From positions 1,756,001-1,820,000 of the forward strand of contig NZ_CP042910.1 of NCBI RefSeq assembly GCF_008298035.1: 64,000 nucleotides of DNA, in the 5' to 3' direction. Positions 8,052 to 17,368 of the stretch are shown one piece after another (within the stretch, counting starts at the first letter, position 1; each line of letters starts with the position of its first letter). Source of the DNA: Gimesia maris (GTDB taxonomy: Bacteria > Planctomycetota > Planctomycetia > Planctomycetales > Planctomycetaceae). A program made the translations under genes and the position numbers. Below the pieces are notes generated by a model. It searched no databases, had not been told where the DNA came from, and was given only the letters and a program-made list of their open reading frames with translations.

Positions 8052-9224
8052 ATGTCCGATGTAATTGAACTGAACGAGACCGACGCCTTAAATGATTTTC
8101 AGAGTGACTGGAGCAGGCTGCTTCCCCTCACGCCAGGGGGGACGTTTTTTCGGTCTCGGGAATGGCTGCAGGTTTACTGGAAACATTTTGCTGCCGATCA
8201 GAAACTACGCGTACTGGTAGTGCGTGAGAATGGTGAAGTCACGGGCATTGTGCCTCTCTGCTGGAAAAAGATCAAATCCAAATTCGGGGCCTGTCGGATC
8301 TTAACATATCCTTTTGATGACTGGGGGAGTTTCTATGGTCCGGTTTCGGCTGACCAGGAATCAACGCTAGGGTCCGCTTTTCAATATCTCCAGAACTCCC
8401 GCCGAGACTGGGATCTGATTGACCTGCGGTGTGTGGAAACAGATGGATTTGATGGGGGGGCGACAGAGCGGGCATTCCAGGCAGAAAATATGGAGTTTGA
8501 AAAATTCCTGTGGGAACAGGCGATGTATGTGGATCTCAGTCAGTCGTGGGAAGAGTATCTGGCGGCCCGTCCCCGTAAGGCCCGTCAGACTTATGCGCGG
8601 GCGGAGAGAAACCTGCAGGCCCAGGGAGAGATTGAGCATCTGCGGTATCGTCCTCGCGGCGAAGCATTTGGAGAGAGTGATCCCCGGTGGGACCTCTATG
8701 AAATGTGCGAACAGATCGCCGCCAAAAGCTGGCAGGGATCTTCTACGACAGGTACTACAATCACACATGCGAATGTGAGCCAGTTTTTTCGCGATACCTA
8801 CGAAAACGCTGTACGAGCCGGGGCGTTCGATTTGAACCTGATCTTTCTTTCCGGTCAGCCGGCTGCGTTCAGTTATAATTTCGTCCAGAACGGTTTGATC
8901 AACGGTTTGCGAATGGGCTATAACCCTGAGGTCTCCGATCAGGGACTGGGCCGTCTGCTGGTGGGGCGCATCCTGCATGACAGTATGGATCGGGGAGATC
9001 TGCTTCTGGATGTCGGGACAGGTGCCCCGGAAGCCAAGAAGTACTGGTACACATCGGTCGAAAACAGCTATCGCTATGTGTATTACTCTCCTGCGTCTTC
9101 GATTGGAAATGTCTTACGCCTGAGTCACCAGGTGGCTTCCTGGTTCCGAGATCGATTTGGCAGCAGTGATACCAGCCTGCAGCTCGATTTACAGCACCAG
9201 AAAGTGCCCGTTAATCGACGCTGA
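8052..9224 (+). CDS. GNAT-superfamily acyltransferase, CelD/BioF2-like (copy 1)
   Basis: A 390-residue protein of the type annotated as CelD/BioF2-like acetyltransferase (Acetyltransf_6, a GNAT fold). Visible family features are FFRSREWLQVYWKHF near the N-terminus, VLVVRENGEVTGIVPLC, the basic segment RPRKARQTYARAERNL, the acceptor region with AAFSYNFVQNGLI, and YNPEVSDQGLGRLLVGRILH, which resembles the acyl-CoA binding turn. Such enzymes act in polysaccharide or cell-envelope modification; the substrate here is unknown. It is followed 374 bp later by a close paralogue of equal length, a tandem duplication. Confidence 0.82.
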   Translation: MSDVIELNETDALNDFQSDWSRLLPLTPGGTFFRSREWLQVYWKHFAADQKLRVLVVRENGEVTGIVPLCWKKIKSKFGACRILTYPFDDWGSFYGPVSADQESTLGSAFQYLQNSRRDWDLIDLRCVETDGFDGGATERAFQAENMEFEKFLWEQAMYVDLSQSWEEYLAARPRKARQTYARAERNLQAQGEIEHLRYRPRGEAFGESDPRWDLYEMCEQIAAKSWQGSSTTGTTITHANVSQFFRDTYENAVRAGAFDLNLIFLSGQPAAFSYNFVQNGLINGLRMGYNPEVSDQGLGRLLVGRILHDSMDRGDLLLDVGTGAPEAKKYWYTSVENSYRYVYYSPASSIGNVLRLSHQVASWFRDRFGSSDTSLQLDLQHQKVPVNRR

Positions 9225-9598
9225 GTATCAGAAAGTGCAACCTGGGACCAGATTGCGATCCGGGGCCGACTTCGTTTGTGTCGTAGCCTCAAGATCCCGC
9301 GTCTGTCTTACCAGTTACTCATCCTTAATAAAGCCATGTTGTCTTCCCGGAGAAGCGTATTTTATCTTCGTTATAACCGTCATAATTCGACGTTGGTGAG
9401 TGGTTTTAGGCGGCAATAAAAATCACGGAGGTGAAAATTCGTTTCTTCCAGTGTAGGCAGGCTAAGTTTGTGAATCATGTGAAAAACAGTCTGCGGCAAT
9501 GGTGTAAGATGATCGATGACTTCCAGTTTGACTGCAGCTGTTATGTTTTCATGTCTATTTGATTTTGAATCGGACAGTGAAACTGAAATGAGTGACAG
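9225..9598. other. Intergenic region between the acyltransferase paralogues
   Basis: 374 bases with no coding signal. The paralogous copies do not visibly share this spacer, so the duplication is old or the spacer diverged. No strong terminator hairpin seen. Confidence 0.4.
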
Positions 9599-10771
9599 AT
9601 GTCAGATGTAATTGAATTGAATGAGATTGATGCCCTTACCGCCTATCGGTCAGACTGGCAGCGATTACTCAGAGTGACTCCGGGGGGAACATTTTTCCGG
9701 TCACTGGAATGGTTACAGGTTTACTGGAAACATTTTGCAGAAGATCAGACATTAAGAGTGCTAGTTGTACGAGATGGGGAACAGGTGACGGGAATCGTTC
9801 CTCTCTGTGTGCGTCGTATTAAATCAAAGTTTGGCCTCTGCCGGATTCTAACATTTCCGTTTGATGACTGGGGCAGTTTTTATGGTCCGGTGTCCGCTGA
9901 TCTGACAAAGACGTTATGCACTGCTTTAGATTATATTCAGCATTCCCGGCGCGACTGGGATTTACTTGATCTGCGGTGCGTGGACAGTACCGGCTTTGAG
10001 TGTGGGGCGACAGAACAGGCGTTAAAGTCCATGAATGTTTCATTTGAAACACTCATGTGGTGTCAGACTGCCTATGTTGATCTGAAACAGAACTGGGAGC
10101 AGTATCTGGGTTCCCGCTCGACCAGAGCCCGTAAGACGTACCTGTGTTCTGAAAAACGCGTGCAGCAGGAAGGGAATGTGAAATATCTCAGATACCGGCC
10201 TGCTGGCGCAGCGGCTGGAGAAAGTGATCCCCGCTGGGATTTATACGACCAGTGTGAGGAGATTGCCCGTCAGAGCTGGCAGGGGAGATCAACTACGGGG
10301 ACTACACTGTCTCATGCGAGCGTCGCGCCGTTTATCCGTGACGTGCATGAACGGGCCGTTCAGGCTGGCGCTGTCGATCTGAATATGTTGTTTGTTGCAG
10401 GTCGCCCCGCCGCTTTTAATTATAATTATGTTTATAACGGACTTGTTTACTCCCTGCGGATGGGCTTTGATCCCGGTGTTTCCGTCAAAGGCGCAGGTTG
10501 CGTGCTGATGGGGCGGATGATTCAAGACAGCATGCTGCGGGGAGACCGGATTCTGGATATTGGTCCGGGGTCACTGAAAGCCAAGCAGAACTGGTACACA
10601 TCAGTAGAGAACAGTTACCGCTATGTGCATTATTCTGCGACTTCCGTCACTGCCAAACTGATGCAGCTCAGTCATCAGTTTGCCGACTGGTACCGAGACC
10701 GGTTTTCAAATGAAGCCGTGGATGTGAGGAAAGTTACAGAAAGTTCTAAATTATCAGCTACCTCGCGTTGA
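9599..10771 (+). CDS. GNAT-superfamily acyltransferase, CelD/BioF2-like (copy 2)
   Basis: Same length (390 residues) as the upstream gene, and clearly its paralogue: shared starts (MSDVIELNE), TPGGTFFRS, EWLQVYWKHFA, SDPRWDLY, SWQG-STTGTT and a common NWYTSVENSYRYV/KYWYTSVENSYRYV block. Differences are spread along the whole protein, with loops in the predicted substrate-binding part diverging most. This suggests two enzymes with related but distinct acceptors. The ATG at 9599 is fixed by alignment with copy 1. The downstream msrA gene is convergent. Confidence 0.82.
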   Translation: MSDVIELNEIDALTAYRSDWQRLLRVTPGGTFFRSLEWLQVYWKHFAEDQTLRVLVVRDGEQVTGIVPLCVRRIKSKFGLCRILTFPFDDWGSFYGPVSADLTKTLCTALDYIQHSRRDWDLLDLRCVDSTGFECGATEQALKSMNVSFETLMWCQTAYVDLKQNWEQYLGSRSTRARKTYLCSEKRVQQEGNVKYLRYRPAGAAAGESDPRWDLYDQCEEIARQSWQGRSTTGTTLSHASVAPFIRDVHERAVQAGAVDLNMLFVAGRPAAFNYNYVYNGLVYSLRMGFDPGVSVKGAGCVLMGRMIQDSMLRGDRILDIGPGSLKAKQNWYTSVENSYRYVHYSATSVTAKLMQLSHQFADWYRDRFSNEAVDVRKVTESSKLSATSR

Positions 10772-10855
10772 GGTTTCAGTATCTCGAATGACCGGCTGGA
10801 TGCTTGACCTACGCCAGTATTGCAGCGGAGCTATCTGAATTCGCAGATTCACTTC

Positions 10856-11623
10856 TCATTCTTTCTCAGGTTCCGCTTTCTTCAGTTTATCAGCGAATTT
10901 GCTGCGAAACTTTTCCAGTTTAGGTCGAATCACGTACTGGCAGTACTGGTTTTCCGGATTGAGTTTGAAGTAGTCCTGGTGATAATTTTCTGCCGGATAG
11001 AATTTTTCAAACTTGGTGATTTCCGTCACGATCGGGCTCTTAAACTGGCCTGACGCATCAAGCTGTTTTTTATAAGAGGCGGCTTCTTCTTTTTGTTTTT
11101 CATTGTGATAGAAAATGGCGGAACGGTATTGAGTGCCTACATCAGCACCCTGGCGATTTAAGGTCGTGGGGTCATGTGTTTCCCAGAAGGCTTTGAGGAT
11201 GTCGGTAAAGGCAATCTGCTGCGGATCGAATGTGACCTGAATGACTTCTGCGTGGCCTGTTGTGCCACTACAGACGGCTTTGTAGGTTGGGTTATCGACT
11301 TTGCCGCCGGAGTAGCCTGAAACCGCTGATTTGACACCTTTCAGCTCGCGAAAGACGGCTTCCGTGCACCAGAAGCAGCCTGAGCCCAGTGTGACGACTT
11401 CCAGGCCTCCGTCTTCCTGTGCAACGGGAGTTTCCCGGGGTTGAGACAACTCTTCGGCGAGGGCGACCGGGCGGTCTTCCATGGAAACGGATTTCTCACA
11501 ACCGCTGATCAATGCGAAGAGTGTGGTGAGCGATAAACCAATGAAAAACAGGAGCGGTAATTGTGAAATCGTCATGACACTTTTGTCCCTCGTCGTGTAA
11601 GCCAGGTTAAGTTCAGAGTTCAT
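10856..11623 (-). CDS. msrA: Peptide-methionine (S)-S-oxide reductase MsrA, lipoprotein form
   Basis: MsrA reduces methionine-S-sulfoxide in proteins. The catalytic motif GSGCFWCTEAVF lies near residue 81. Other family blocks follow: SGYSGGKVDNPTYKAVCSGTTGHAE, the HDPTTLNRQGADVGTQYRS region and FYPAENYHQDYF. The N-terminus has a hydrophobic stretch ending LISGC, a lipobox, so the enzyme is probably a membrane-anchored extracytoplasmic lipoprotein. The start is uncertain: ATG at 11623, or ATG at 11575 (MTISQLPLL), which would give a shorter signal peptide. Monocistronic and convergent with the acyltransferases. Confidence 0.95.
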   Translation of the reverse strand: MNSELNLAYTTRDKSVMTISQLPLLFFIGLSLTTLFALISGCEKSVSMEDRPVALAEELSQPRETPVAQEDGGLEVVTLGSGCFWCTEAVFRELKGVKSAVSGYSGGKVDNPTYKAVCSGTTGHAEVIQVTFDPQQIAFTDILKAFWETHDPTTLNRQGADVGTQYRSAIFYHNEKQKEEAASYKKQLDASGQFKSPIVTEITKFEKFYPAENYHQDYFKLNPENQYCQYVIRPKLEKFRSKFADKLKKAEPEKE

Positions 11624-11694
11624 AGAACACCTGAAGTATTCTAGGCAATGGGCGACTTGAAGGACAGGGAGAAAGTGGTTCTACCAGCCGGACT

Positions 11695-12915
11695 TTATTT
11701 ACCGTTGAACATAAATCGCAGCGTTTTAAATCGTAAGATCAGAAAATGATGAATTGATAGCGTAATAGCAATCGTTGCCAGTTCGACTGTAAGAAATTTG
11801 TAGCCAATCGCAATCTGTACATTGAGCAGCAGATATCCGATCACGATGACACACAGGTGATGAAACAGGTAAATCGAATAGGATGCATCGGACAGATAGC
11901 GGAAGACCGGGGAGTCCCGGTTCATGAATTTATAAAACAGGACGTAACAGATGTGGCTGGAGAGAGCAAATGTCAGGCCTGTCGAATAGATCCGCAGAAA
12001 ACTTTCCTGGCTCAAACCGTGGGCGTTTTCCAGTAGATGATGTGTCAGAATCGCCAGAACCAGTGCGCTCCATTCCCAGCGGGCGATGGTATGAAATTCA
12101 TTCTGCAGAAGTCGGTCATGAAAAAGCCAGAGCCCTACCAGGTAGTAGGGGAGATAGATCATGAAATCTTCTAGATTTAAGAGTCCACAAAACAGGGACC
12201 CATGGAATATATCAGGGGCCAGTCGGGCAGCGACGGACCAGGAGATGTCAGCCAGTGGAAGTAAAAATAGAAAATAGCAGTTTTTTCGCAGACCGCCGAG
12301 ATAGCGATCAAAATGAGAGAACCTGCTGAAATGATTTTTCAAAGCGAACAGTATGATCCCCACCGCGAAAAACTGCACCAGCGTTAACAGGAACCAGAGG
12401 TGCGAAACCCATTCGCCGACAATCCATTTCTGGGGAAGAACTTGTGTTAAAAAATGAGCGACCGTCATGGGATTATGCTGGAGAATCGTCGTGCGGAAAT
12501 ACAACTCAATAGAATTGATGAATAGAGCCGTACAGAAGAGTGGCACCAGGATGCGGGTCAGACGGACGCGAGTAAATGTACCAATGCCATATTTTTTAAG
12601 ACTCATCATCGAGAAAAAACCGGCGATAATGAAAAATGCCGGCATACGAAAGGCATGGATCACAGAGTCTAGGATGGCAAAAAACTCGGATTTATGGGTG
12701 TCTGATATGATCCAGTGGTCACCCGACGAATAGATTAACGCACCATGCAGTACGACTCCCAGCATCATCAAAATCGAACGCATCGAGTCCATGTAGTAAA
12801 AACGAGTAGAAGCTGACTGGTTTTGAAGACTGACCGACTGTGTCTGTTGACGCAAATCGGGTGCTTCCGGGAGTTCCAGCACGGTGGGGGTGGTCATCCG
12901 AATTGATACCTGCAA
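11695..12915 (-). CDS. Membrane acyltransferase family 3 (OpgC/MdoC-like)
   Basis: A 406-residue polytopic protein with about ten hydrophobic segments. It has the features of acyltransferase family 3: RFYYMDSMRSILMMLGVVLHGALIY at the start of the membrane domain (with the conserved early R and H), FRMPAFFIIAGFF, and a late YSIYLFHHLCVIVIG. Members transfer acetyl or succinyl groups to glucans, lipopolysaccharide or other surface sugars. The first 40 residues are a soluble leader. An alternative ATG at 12897 would remove six residues. Confidence 0.88.
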   Translation of the reverse strand: MQVSIRMTTPTVLELPEAPDLRQQTQSVSLQNQSASTRFYYMDSMRSILMMLGVVLHGALIYSSGDHWIISDTHKSEFFAILDSVIHAFRMPAFFIIAGFFSMMSLKKYGIGTFTRVRLTRILVPLFCTALFINSIELYFRTTILQHNPMTVAHFLTQVLPQKWIVGEWVSHLWFLLTLVQFFAVGIILFALKNHFSRFSHFDRYLGGLRKNCYFLFLLPLADISWSVAARLAPDIFHGSLFCGLLNLEDFMIYLPYYLVGLWLFHDRLLQNEFHTIARWEWSALVLAILTHHLLENAHGLSQESFLRIYSTGLTFALSSHICYVLFYKFMNRDSPVFRYLSDASYSIYLFHHLCVIVIGYLLLNVQIAIGYKFLTVELATIAITLSIHHFLILRFKTLRFMFNGK

Positions 12916-13362
12916 TGAAATCTTAAAAGTGAGCGATGTTTTGTATTGGCGGCGGGCATATCAATTTATAACTGCTAACAAAGTAGTAGTTCGGTATAAT
13001 CTGGTGAGAATTCCGTTTTGCTGATCGGCGTAAAGACTGCCTGTGGAAGAATCCTTAAAACCGAAGCATCCCCCATTCACGTCATAGGTAATATTTCATG
13101 ATGTTGGAAAAAGGAAACATTGTCTAAGATGAGCCTGGGGTGAGGGTTTGGACGGTCTGGTCACTGAAGACGACTGTGGAAATCAGAAACCTTCTCTCGA
13201 TCAGCGTCATCTCAAAATAATTTGATGTTTGGAGTGGTATTTTTTCTATAGCAGGCTACAAAATGAAGAGAAGTTTTCAGCCATTGATTGGGAAGTGTGT
13301 TCAGGCATTTAGAACCGTTGTCAGCGTAACCTGGAGAGCAGGGCAGGAAAGTCAAGTCGTCG
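12916..13362. other. Divergent intergenic region between the acyltransferase and hemH
   Basis: 447 bases expected to hold divergent promoters. A minus-strand ORF (13212-13460) overlaps the hemH start and shows no family features. No repeat or riboswitch-like structure recognised. Confidence 0.4.
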
Positions 13363-14385
13363 ATGAGTAATACGTATGATGCCATTATGGTTGTTTCGTT
13401 TGGTGGTCCGGAAGGGCCTGACGATGTGATTCCCTTCCTGGAAAATGTACTGCGTGGCAAGAATGTTCCCCGAGAACGGATGCTGGAGGTAGCCGAGCAT
13501 TATCAGCATTTCGGCGGGGTGAGCCCCATCAATGAGCAGAACCGAGCTTTGATTCGGGCTTTGGAGCAGGAACTGGCGGAGCATGGTCCTCAACTCCCTG
13601 TCTATTGGGGGAACCGTAACTGGGATCCGCTGCTGACGGACACACTCTCGCTAATGAAAGCCGATGGAATCAAACGGGCATTGGCTTTTTTTACTTCTAC
13701 TTTCAGTTCCTATTCCGGCTGCCGACAGTACCGGGAAGATATTCAACGCGCCCAGAAGGAAGTGGGAGCAGGGGCGCCAGAAGTCGATAAACTGCGCGTG
13801 TTCTTTAATCATCCGGGTTTTATTGAAGCAACAGTTTCCCGGACACGGGAAGCGTTGGAGCAGATCCCGGAAGAAAGACGGGGGCAGGCCACTATTCTCT
13901 ACTCGGCACATAGTATTCCGATGGTAATGGCGGCTGGCTGTCGATACGAGGTTCAACTGCTGGAGTCAGCCCGCCTGGTGAGTGAACGACTGGGAACGCA
14001 TCCCTGGCATCTTGTTTATCAGAGTCGGAGTGGTCCACCTCAGCAGCCCTGGCTGGAACCCGATATCTGTGATTTTATCAGAGAACTGGGGGCTAAAGGG
14101 GAAGTCAAAGATCTCGTGATCGTTCCCATTGGTTTTGTATCGGATCATATGGAAGTTCTGTTTGACCTGGATACCGAGGCAAAAGATGTCAGCCAGGAAC
14201 TGGGTATTAATATGGTGCGTGCGAAAACTGTGGGCGTTCATCCCCGATTTATTACGATGATCAGAGAACTGATCGTAGAACGGATGAGTGGCACGACAGA
14301 TCGTCCCGCTCTGGGGGAATTGGGAGCGAGTCACGATGTCTGTCCAATAGACTGTTGTTTACGTGCAACGGAAAAACCTCGCTGA
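13363..14385 (+). CDS. hemH: Ferrochelatase HemH
   Basis: Ferrochelatase inserts Fe2+ into protoporphyrin IX at the end of heme synthesis. Diagnostic segments are MVVSFGGPEGPDDVIPFLENV at the N-terminus, the central ILYSAHSIPM with the metal-binding His, YQSRSGPPQQPWLEPD, and VIVPIGFVSDHMEVLFDLDTEA with the catalytic His/Glu pair. At 340 residues it has the usual bacterial length. The ATG is in a weak context, but no upstream in-frame start improves it. It stands alone. Confidence 0.95.
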   Translation: MSNTYDAIMVVSFGGPEGPDDVIPFLENVLRGKNVPRERMLEVAEHYQHFGGVSPINEQNRALIRALEQELAEHGPQLPVYWGNRNWDPLLTDTLSLMKADGIKRALAFFTSTFSSYSGCRQYREDIQRAQKEVGAGAPEVDKLRVFFNHPGFIEATVSRTREALEQIPEERRGQATILYSAHSIPMVMAAGCRYEVQLLESARLVSERLGTHPWHLVYQSRSGPPQQPWLEPDICDFIRELGAKGEVKDLVIVPIGFVSDHMEVLFDLDTEAKDVSQELGINMVRAKTVGVHPRFITMIRELIVERMSGTTDRPALGELGASHDVCPIDCCLRATEKPR

Positions 14386-14646
14386 GGTTTTAGAATACTG
14401 AAGCTCGCTTTGGTGCACATTGAAGAGAAAATGTGTACATAAGAATCTGGAAACATGCAGTTTCTGAGAATCTTAGATATTGTCAACGGGTCGAGATGGT
14501 TCGATACTTATTATTCGTAAGTAATTAACAGCGCTCCCCCTGCCATTGTTTTTCAGAAACACCCTGCCTGGCAGAGTTACTTTGCCCCGATTGAATCCCT
14601 CCTGCATTTTCTTCGTCATTCTTATCAACTACTAAGAGGAGTCCCC

Positions 14647-15576
14647 ATGTCTGTATCTCGCAAGCGCGGTTTTACGCTCATTGAGTTGTTGGTTGTAATT
14701 GCCATTATCGCGATCCTGATTGCCCTGTTGCTGCCCGCCGTTCAGCAGGCCCGTGAAGCGGCCCGGCGTTCGACCTGCAAAAATAATCTGAAGCAGATTG
14801 GTATCGCATTGCATAACTATCATGATACACACGTCACGTTTCCTTATGGTCATATGGAAGTACAGGCTGGAAATTATAATCCCTCTTCCCCTTATGGGAC
14901 TCATCTCTGGCGAGATACCTGGGCACATCAGATCTTACCTTTTGTGGATCAGGCCCCCTTGTACAACAAATATTCGGCCAGCACGGCGACTCATGTGCAT
15001 CTGGTGACCGACCCTGCCATTTATAAGGCGGTCGTTCCCATTTACCTGTGTCCTTCGGATCCTTCGACGCCTGGAAATGCCGATTCTGCAGGACGTTCGC
15101 AGGGGAGCTATATCGGATCAGCGGGCAACGTCTCAGTTACGACTGGTGCAAATCTGAACGGAATATTTTCTGAGAACTCCAAAACCAAGATTCGTGATCT
15201 GAAAGATGGTTCCTCGAATACCATCATGGTTTCGGAAATTATCATCCGGGGAAACGCCGCTACAACCACCTATTGGGGTTGCCCCGGCTGTTACGGGATT
15301 GGGGGAGCTCACGGCGAAATGACATTTTCCACACGTGAAGTTCCGAATACACCGGTACCCGATCAGAACTATGCCTGTAAATCAACGACTTGGCCGAACG
15401 CCCCTTGTGTCGTAAATACAGGTACGAAATATAACTTTGCCCGCAGTTATCATGTGGGGGGCGTGCATGCATTGCTCGCTGACGGAGCAGTACGCTTTAT
15501 TTCATCCAATATTGATCGTCCCACTTTCCAGCACCTGGGTGACAAACAGGATGGTCAGGTACTGGGTGAATTTTAA
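14647..15576 (+). CDS. DUF1559 type II pseudopilin-like protein
   Basis: A 309-residue member of the DUF1559 family, which is greatly expanded in planctomycetes. It has a type IV prepilin leader (KRGF before [18 protein letters not shown], a class III signal peptide with Glu+5) and the conserved [12 protein letters not shown] after the membrane helix. The C-terminal [19 protein letters not shown] motif closes the domain. It is likely processed by a prepilin peptidase and assembled or displayed at the envelope. The ribosome-binding site AGAGGAG stands just before the ATG. A strong bidirectional terminator follows. Confidence 0.95.
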   Translation: MSVSRKRGFTLIELLVVIAIIAILIALLLPAVQQAREAARRSTCKNNLKQIGIALHNYHDTHVTFPYGHMEVQAGNYNPSSPYGTHLWRDTWAHQILPFVDQAPLYNKYSASTATHVHLVTDPAIYKAVVPIYLCPSDPSTPGNADSAGRSQGSYIGSAGNVSVTTGANLNGIFSENSKTKIRDLKDGSSNTIMVSEIIIRGNAATTTYWGCPGCYGIGGAHGEMTFSTREVPNTPVPDQNYACKSTTWPNAPCVVNTGTKYNFARSYHVGGVHALLADGAVRFISSNIDRPTFQHLGDKQDGQVLGEF

Positions 15577-15625
15577 ACTACTTGTACGACACATCACATG
15601 GGGGATGTGTTATCAGATCGCAAAT

Positions 15626-15666
15626 AAAAAAGACCGGAAGTCAGAGGGACTTCCGGTCTTTTTTTA
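15626..15666 (+). terminator. Strong bidirectional rho-independent terminator
   Basis: The stem AGACCGGAAGTC/GACTTCCGGTCT (with AGAGG between its arms) is flanked by A5-6 on the left and T7-8 on the right. It ends the DUF1559 gene on the plus strand and the small basic-protein gene on the minus strand. Confidence 0.88.
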
Positions 15667-15677
15667 TCGATTCAATC

Positions 15678-15857
15678 TTACAAGGACGATTCGTCCTCTG
15701 GTTCGCCATTCATGCCTGGTTCCATATCCTGTTGATACGGAGGGCGAGTTTCGATTCCCTGTTTGATATTATTGCGACGGACTCGCTTAGCCTCGGCTTT
15801 TGCCTTTTTATCCGCTTCACGTTGACGTTTGGCAAAAGTGTTCTGGTTTTTTGCGAT
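15678..15857 (-). CDS. Small basic protein with non-canonical (ATC or ATT) start
   Basis: An open frame of about 59 codons gives a Lys/Arg/Ala-rich product: after the start, AKNQNTFAKRQREADKKAKA, then an acidic Glu/Pro tail ending ESSL. The beginning matches the widespread short bacterial proteins that start MAKxQxTFxKR. No ATG, GTG or TTG is available. An in-frame TAG lies only a few codons upstream, and the intervening codons include ATC at 15855-15857 and ATT at 15858-15860. GGAG sits seven bases before the ATC. Either a rare start codon is used, or the start codon is mutated. It shares a terminator with the convergent DUF1559 gene. Confidence 0.6.
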   Translation of the reverse strand: MAKNQNTFAKRQREADKKAKAEAKRVRRNNIKQGIETRPPYQQDMEPGMNGEPEDESSL

Positions 15858-15886
15858 AATAATTCTCCTGATAAAGATCTAGATTA

Positions 15887-15973
15887 TGTCCAGTTTTTCT
15901 TTAGCGTCTCCAGGGCCATTGGGACCGCGAATAACAGATTGAGAGACGCTATGGCTAAATGTGATTCGTTCCA
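15887..15973. repeat. 87-bp structured dispersed repeat, copy 1
   Basis: Matches 40094-40180 (opposite orientation) over 87 bases without gaps, with about 13 differences. The core can fold: the outer arms TAGCGTCT/AGACGCTA (8 bp) are identical in both copies. An inner GG-x-CCATT-x-GGACC hairpin-like segment varies. It lies between the small basic-protein gene and rhlE. Class unknown: possibly a MITE-like or REP-like element. Confidence 0.6.
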
Positions 15974-16030
15974 GGTATCAGCTTATGTCTTTCGATTTGA
16001 CGTAAGTCAGTCATCAGAGGATCTCTCAAA

Positions 16031-17368
16031 CTAGCTGGTTTGTTGAGAGCGTGCTTTGATGTGTCTCCACTTGGGCTTTTTGGAGCCTGGTTTGACTTTA
16101 TTGGCTTCGGTTGCCGCTTCCGCCGCACGTCGGCTTCTGCGACGAGGAGGCCGTGCCCCGTTGGCTGCCTGTTGTCTGATTTTGGCCGGCTGTCGGCCTC
16201 TTCGTGGTTCCGGTTCGAGTTTCTCCGCTTTCAGGCCAGCCTGTGAATGTTCTTTGGAAACAGGGACTTTCTGGCCGATCAGCCTTTCAATGGAACGCAA
16301 TTCCTTGCGTTCGCTTTCACTGCAGAATGAGATGGCGATCCCATTTGCACCTGCACGGCCCGTACGTCCAATACGGTGCACGTAAGCTTCGGGTTCGACG
16401 GGGAGATCGAAATTGATCACATGGGTAATGCCATCGATGTCAATTCCGCGTGCTGCCACATCGGTGGCAACCAGAACCTGTACCTGTTTGCGTCGAAACG
16501 CTTCCAGTGCCTGCTGCCGCGCTCCCTGTGATTTGTTGCCGTGAATCGCGGTGGCTTTGAACCCACTGCGTACCAGGCGTTGTGAGAGTGTGTTGGCGGT
16601 TCGTTTTGTTTTTGTGAAGACCAGCGCCCGTTCGACTTCATCGCCGCCCAATATTTTCTGCAGCAGCGGCTGTTTGAAATTGCGTTCCACAAACATGAGT
16701 TGCTGTTGAATCTTTTCGACACTGGTTGTCTTGGGAGTCACATTGACGGTGACAGGTTTCGACAGCAGGCTGTGTGCAAGTTCCGTGATTTTCGGTGCCA
16801 GTGTGGCAGAAAAGAATAATGACTGTCGTTGCGTCGGTAACTGGGTGATGATTCGTTTAAGGTCGGGAAGAAAACCCATGTCGAGCATGCGATCTGCTTC
16901 ATCAAGTACAAAAACTTCCAGCTGGTTCAGCTTGATATGCCCCTGGTTCATCAGGTCGAGCAGGCGCCCCGGAGTTGCGACCAGAATGTGAGCGCCCCGT
17001 TTTAAGGCTTTCACCTGGTTTCCCTGGCCGACACCACCGTAAATCAGAACCGATCGCAATTTCAGATGTCTGCCATAGGCGTCGAAGCTGTCACCGATCT
17101 GAATGGCGAGTTCGCGTGTCGGGGCCAGGACCAGGGCAAGCGGGTGATGCGGGATTGATTTGCGACTGTTTTTTCCCAGTTGATTTAAAATGGGGAGAGC
17201 AAGAGCGGCAGTTTTACCGGTACCGGTCTGGGCACACCCCAGAACATCCCGTCCCTCCAGCGCGGCAGGAATTGTCTGTGCCTGGATGGGGGTTGGTATT
17301 TTGTAGTTTTCTTCCACCAGAGCTTTTTGTACGGGTGCAATTAACTTGAGTTCTTGAAACGTATTCAA
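16031..17368 (-). CDS. rhlE: DEAD-box RNA helicase RhlE
   Basis: An ATP-dependent RNA helicase used in ribosome assembly and mRNA turnover. All motifs are visible in order: Q motif TPIQAQTIP (about residue 25), AQTGTGKTA, PTRELAIQ, TPGRLLD, DEAD, SAT, ALVFTKTKRTA, ATDVAARGIDI and HRIGRTGRAG. After the core comes a basic, Arg/Ala/Lys-rich tail of about 80 residues, as in RhlE, which aids RNA binding. At 445 residues it is of typical length. Its promoter must lie in the 665-bp upstream region. Confidence 0.95.
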   Translation of the reverse strand: MNTFQELKLIAPVQKALVEENYKIPTPIQAQTIPAALEGRDVLGCAQTGTGKTAALALPILNQLGKNSRKSIPHHPLALVLAPTRELAIQIGDSFDAYGRHLKLRSVLIYGGVGQGNQVKALKRGAHILVATPGRLLDLMNQGHIKLNQLEVFVLDEADRMLDMGFLPDLKRIITQLPTQRQSLFFSATLAPKITELAHSLLSKPVTVNVTPKTTSVEKIQQQLMFVERNFKQPLLQKILGGDEVERALVFTKTKRTANTLSQRLVRSGFKATAIHGNKSQGARQQALEAFRRKQVQVLVATDVAARGIDIDGITHVINFDLPVEPEAYVHRIGRTGRAGANGIAISFCSESERKELRSIERLIGQKVPVSKEHSQAGLKAEKLEPEPRRGRQPAKIRQQAANGARPPRRRSRRAAEAATEANKVKPGSKKPKWRHIKARSQQTS

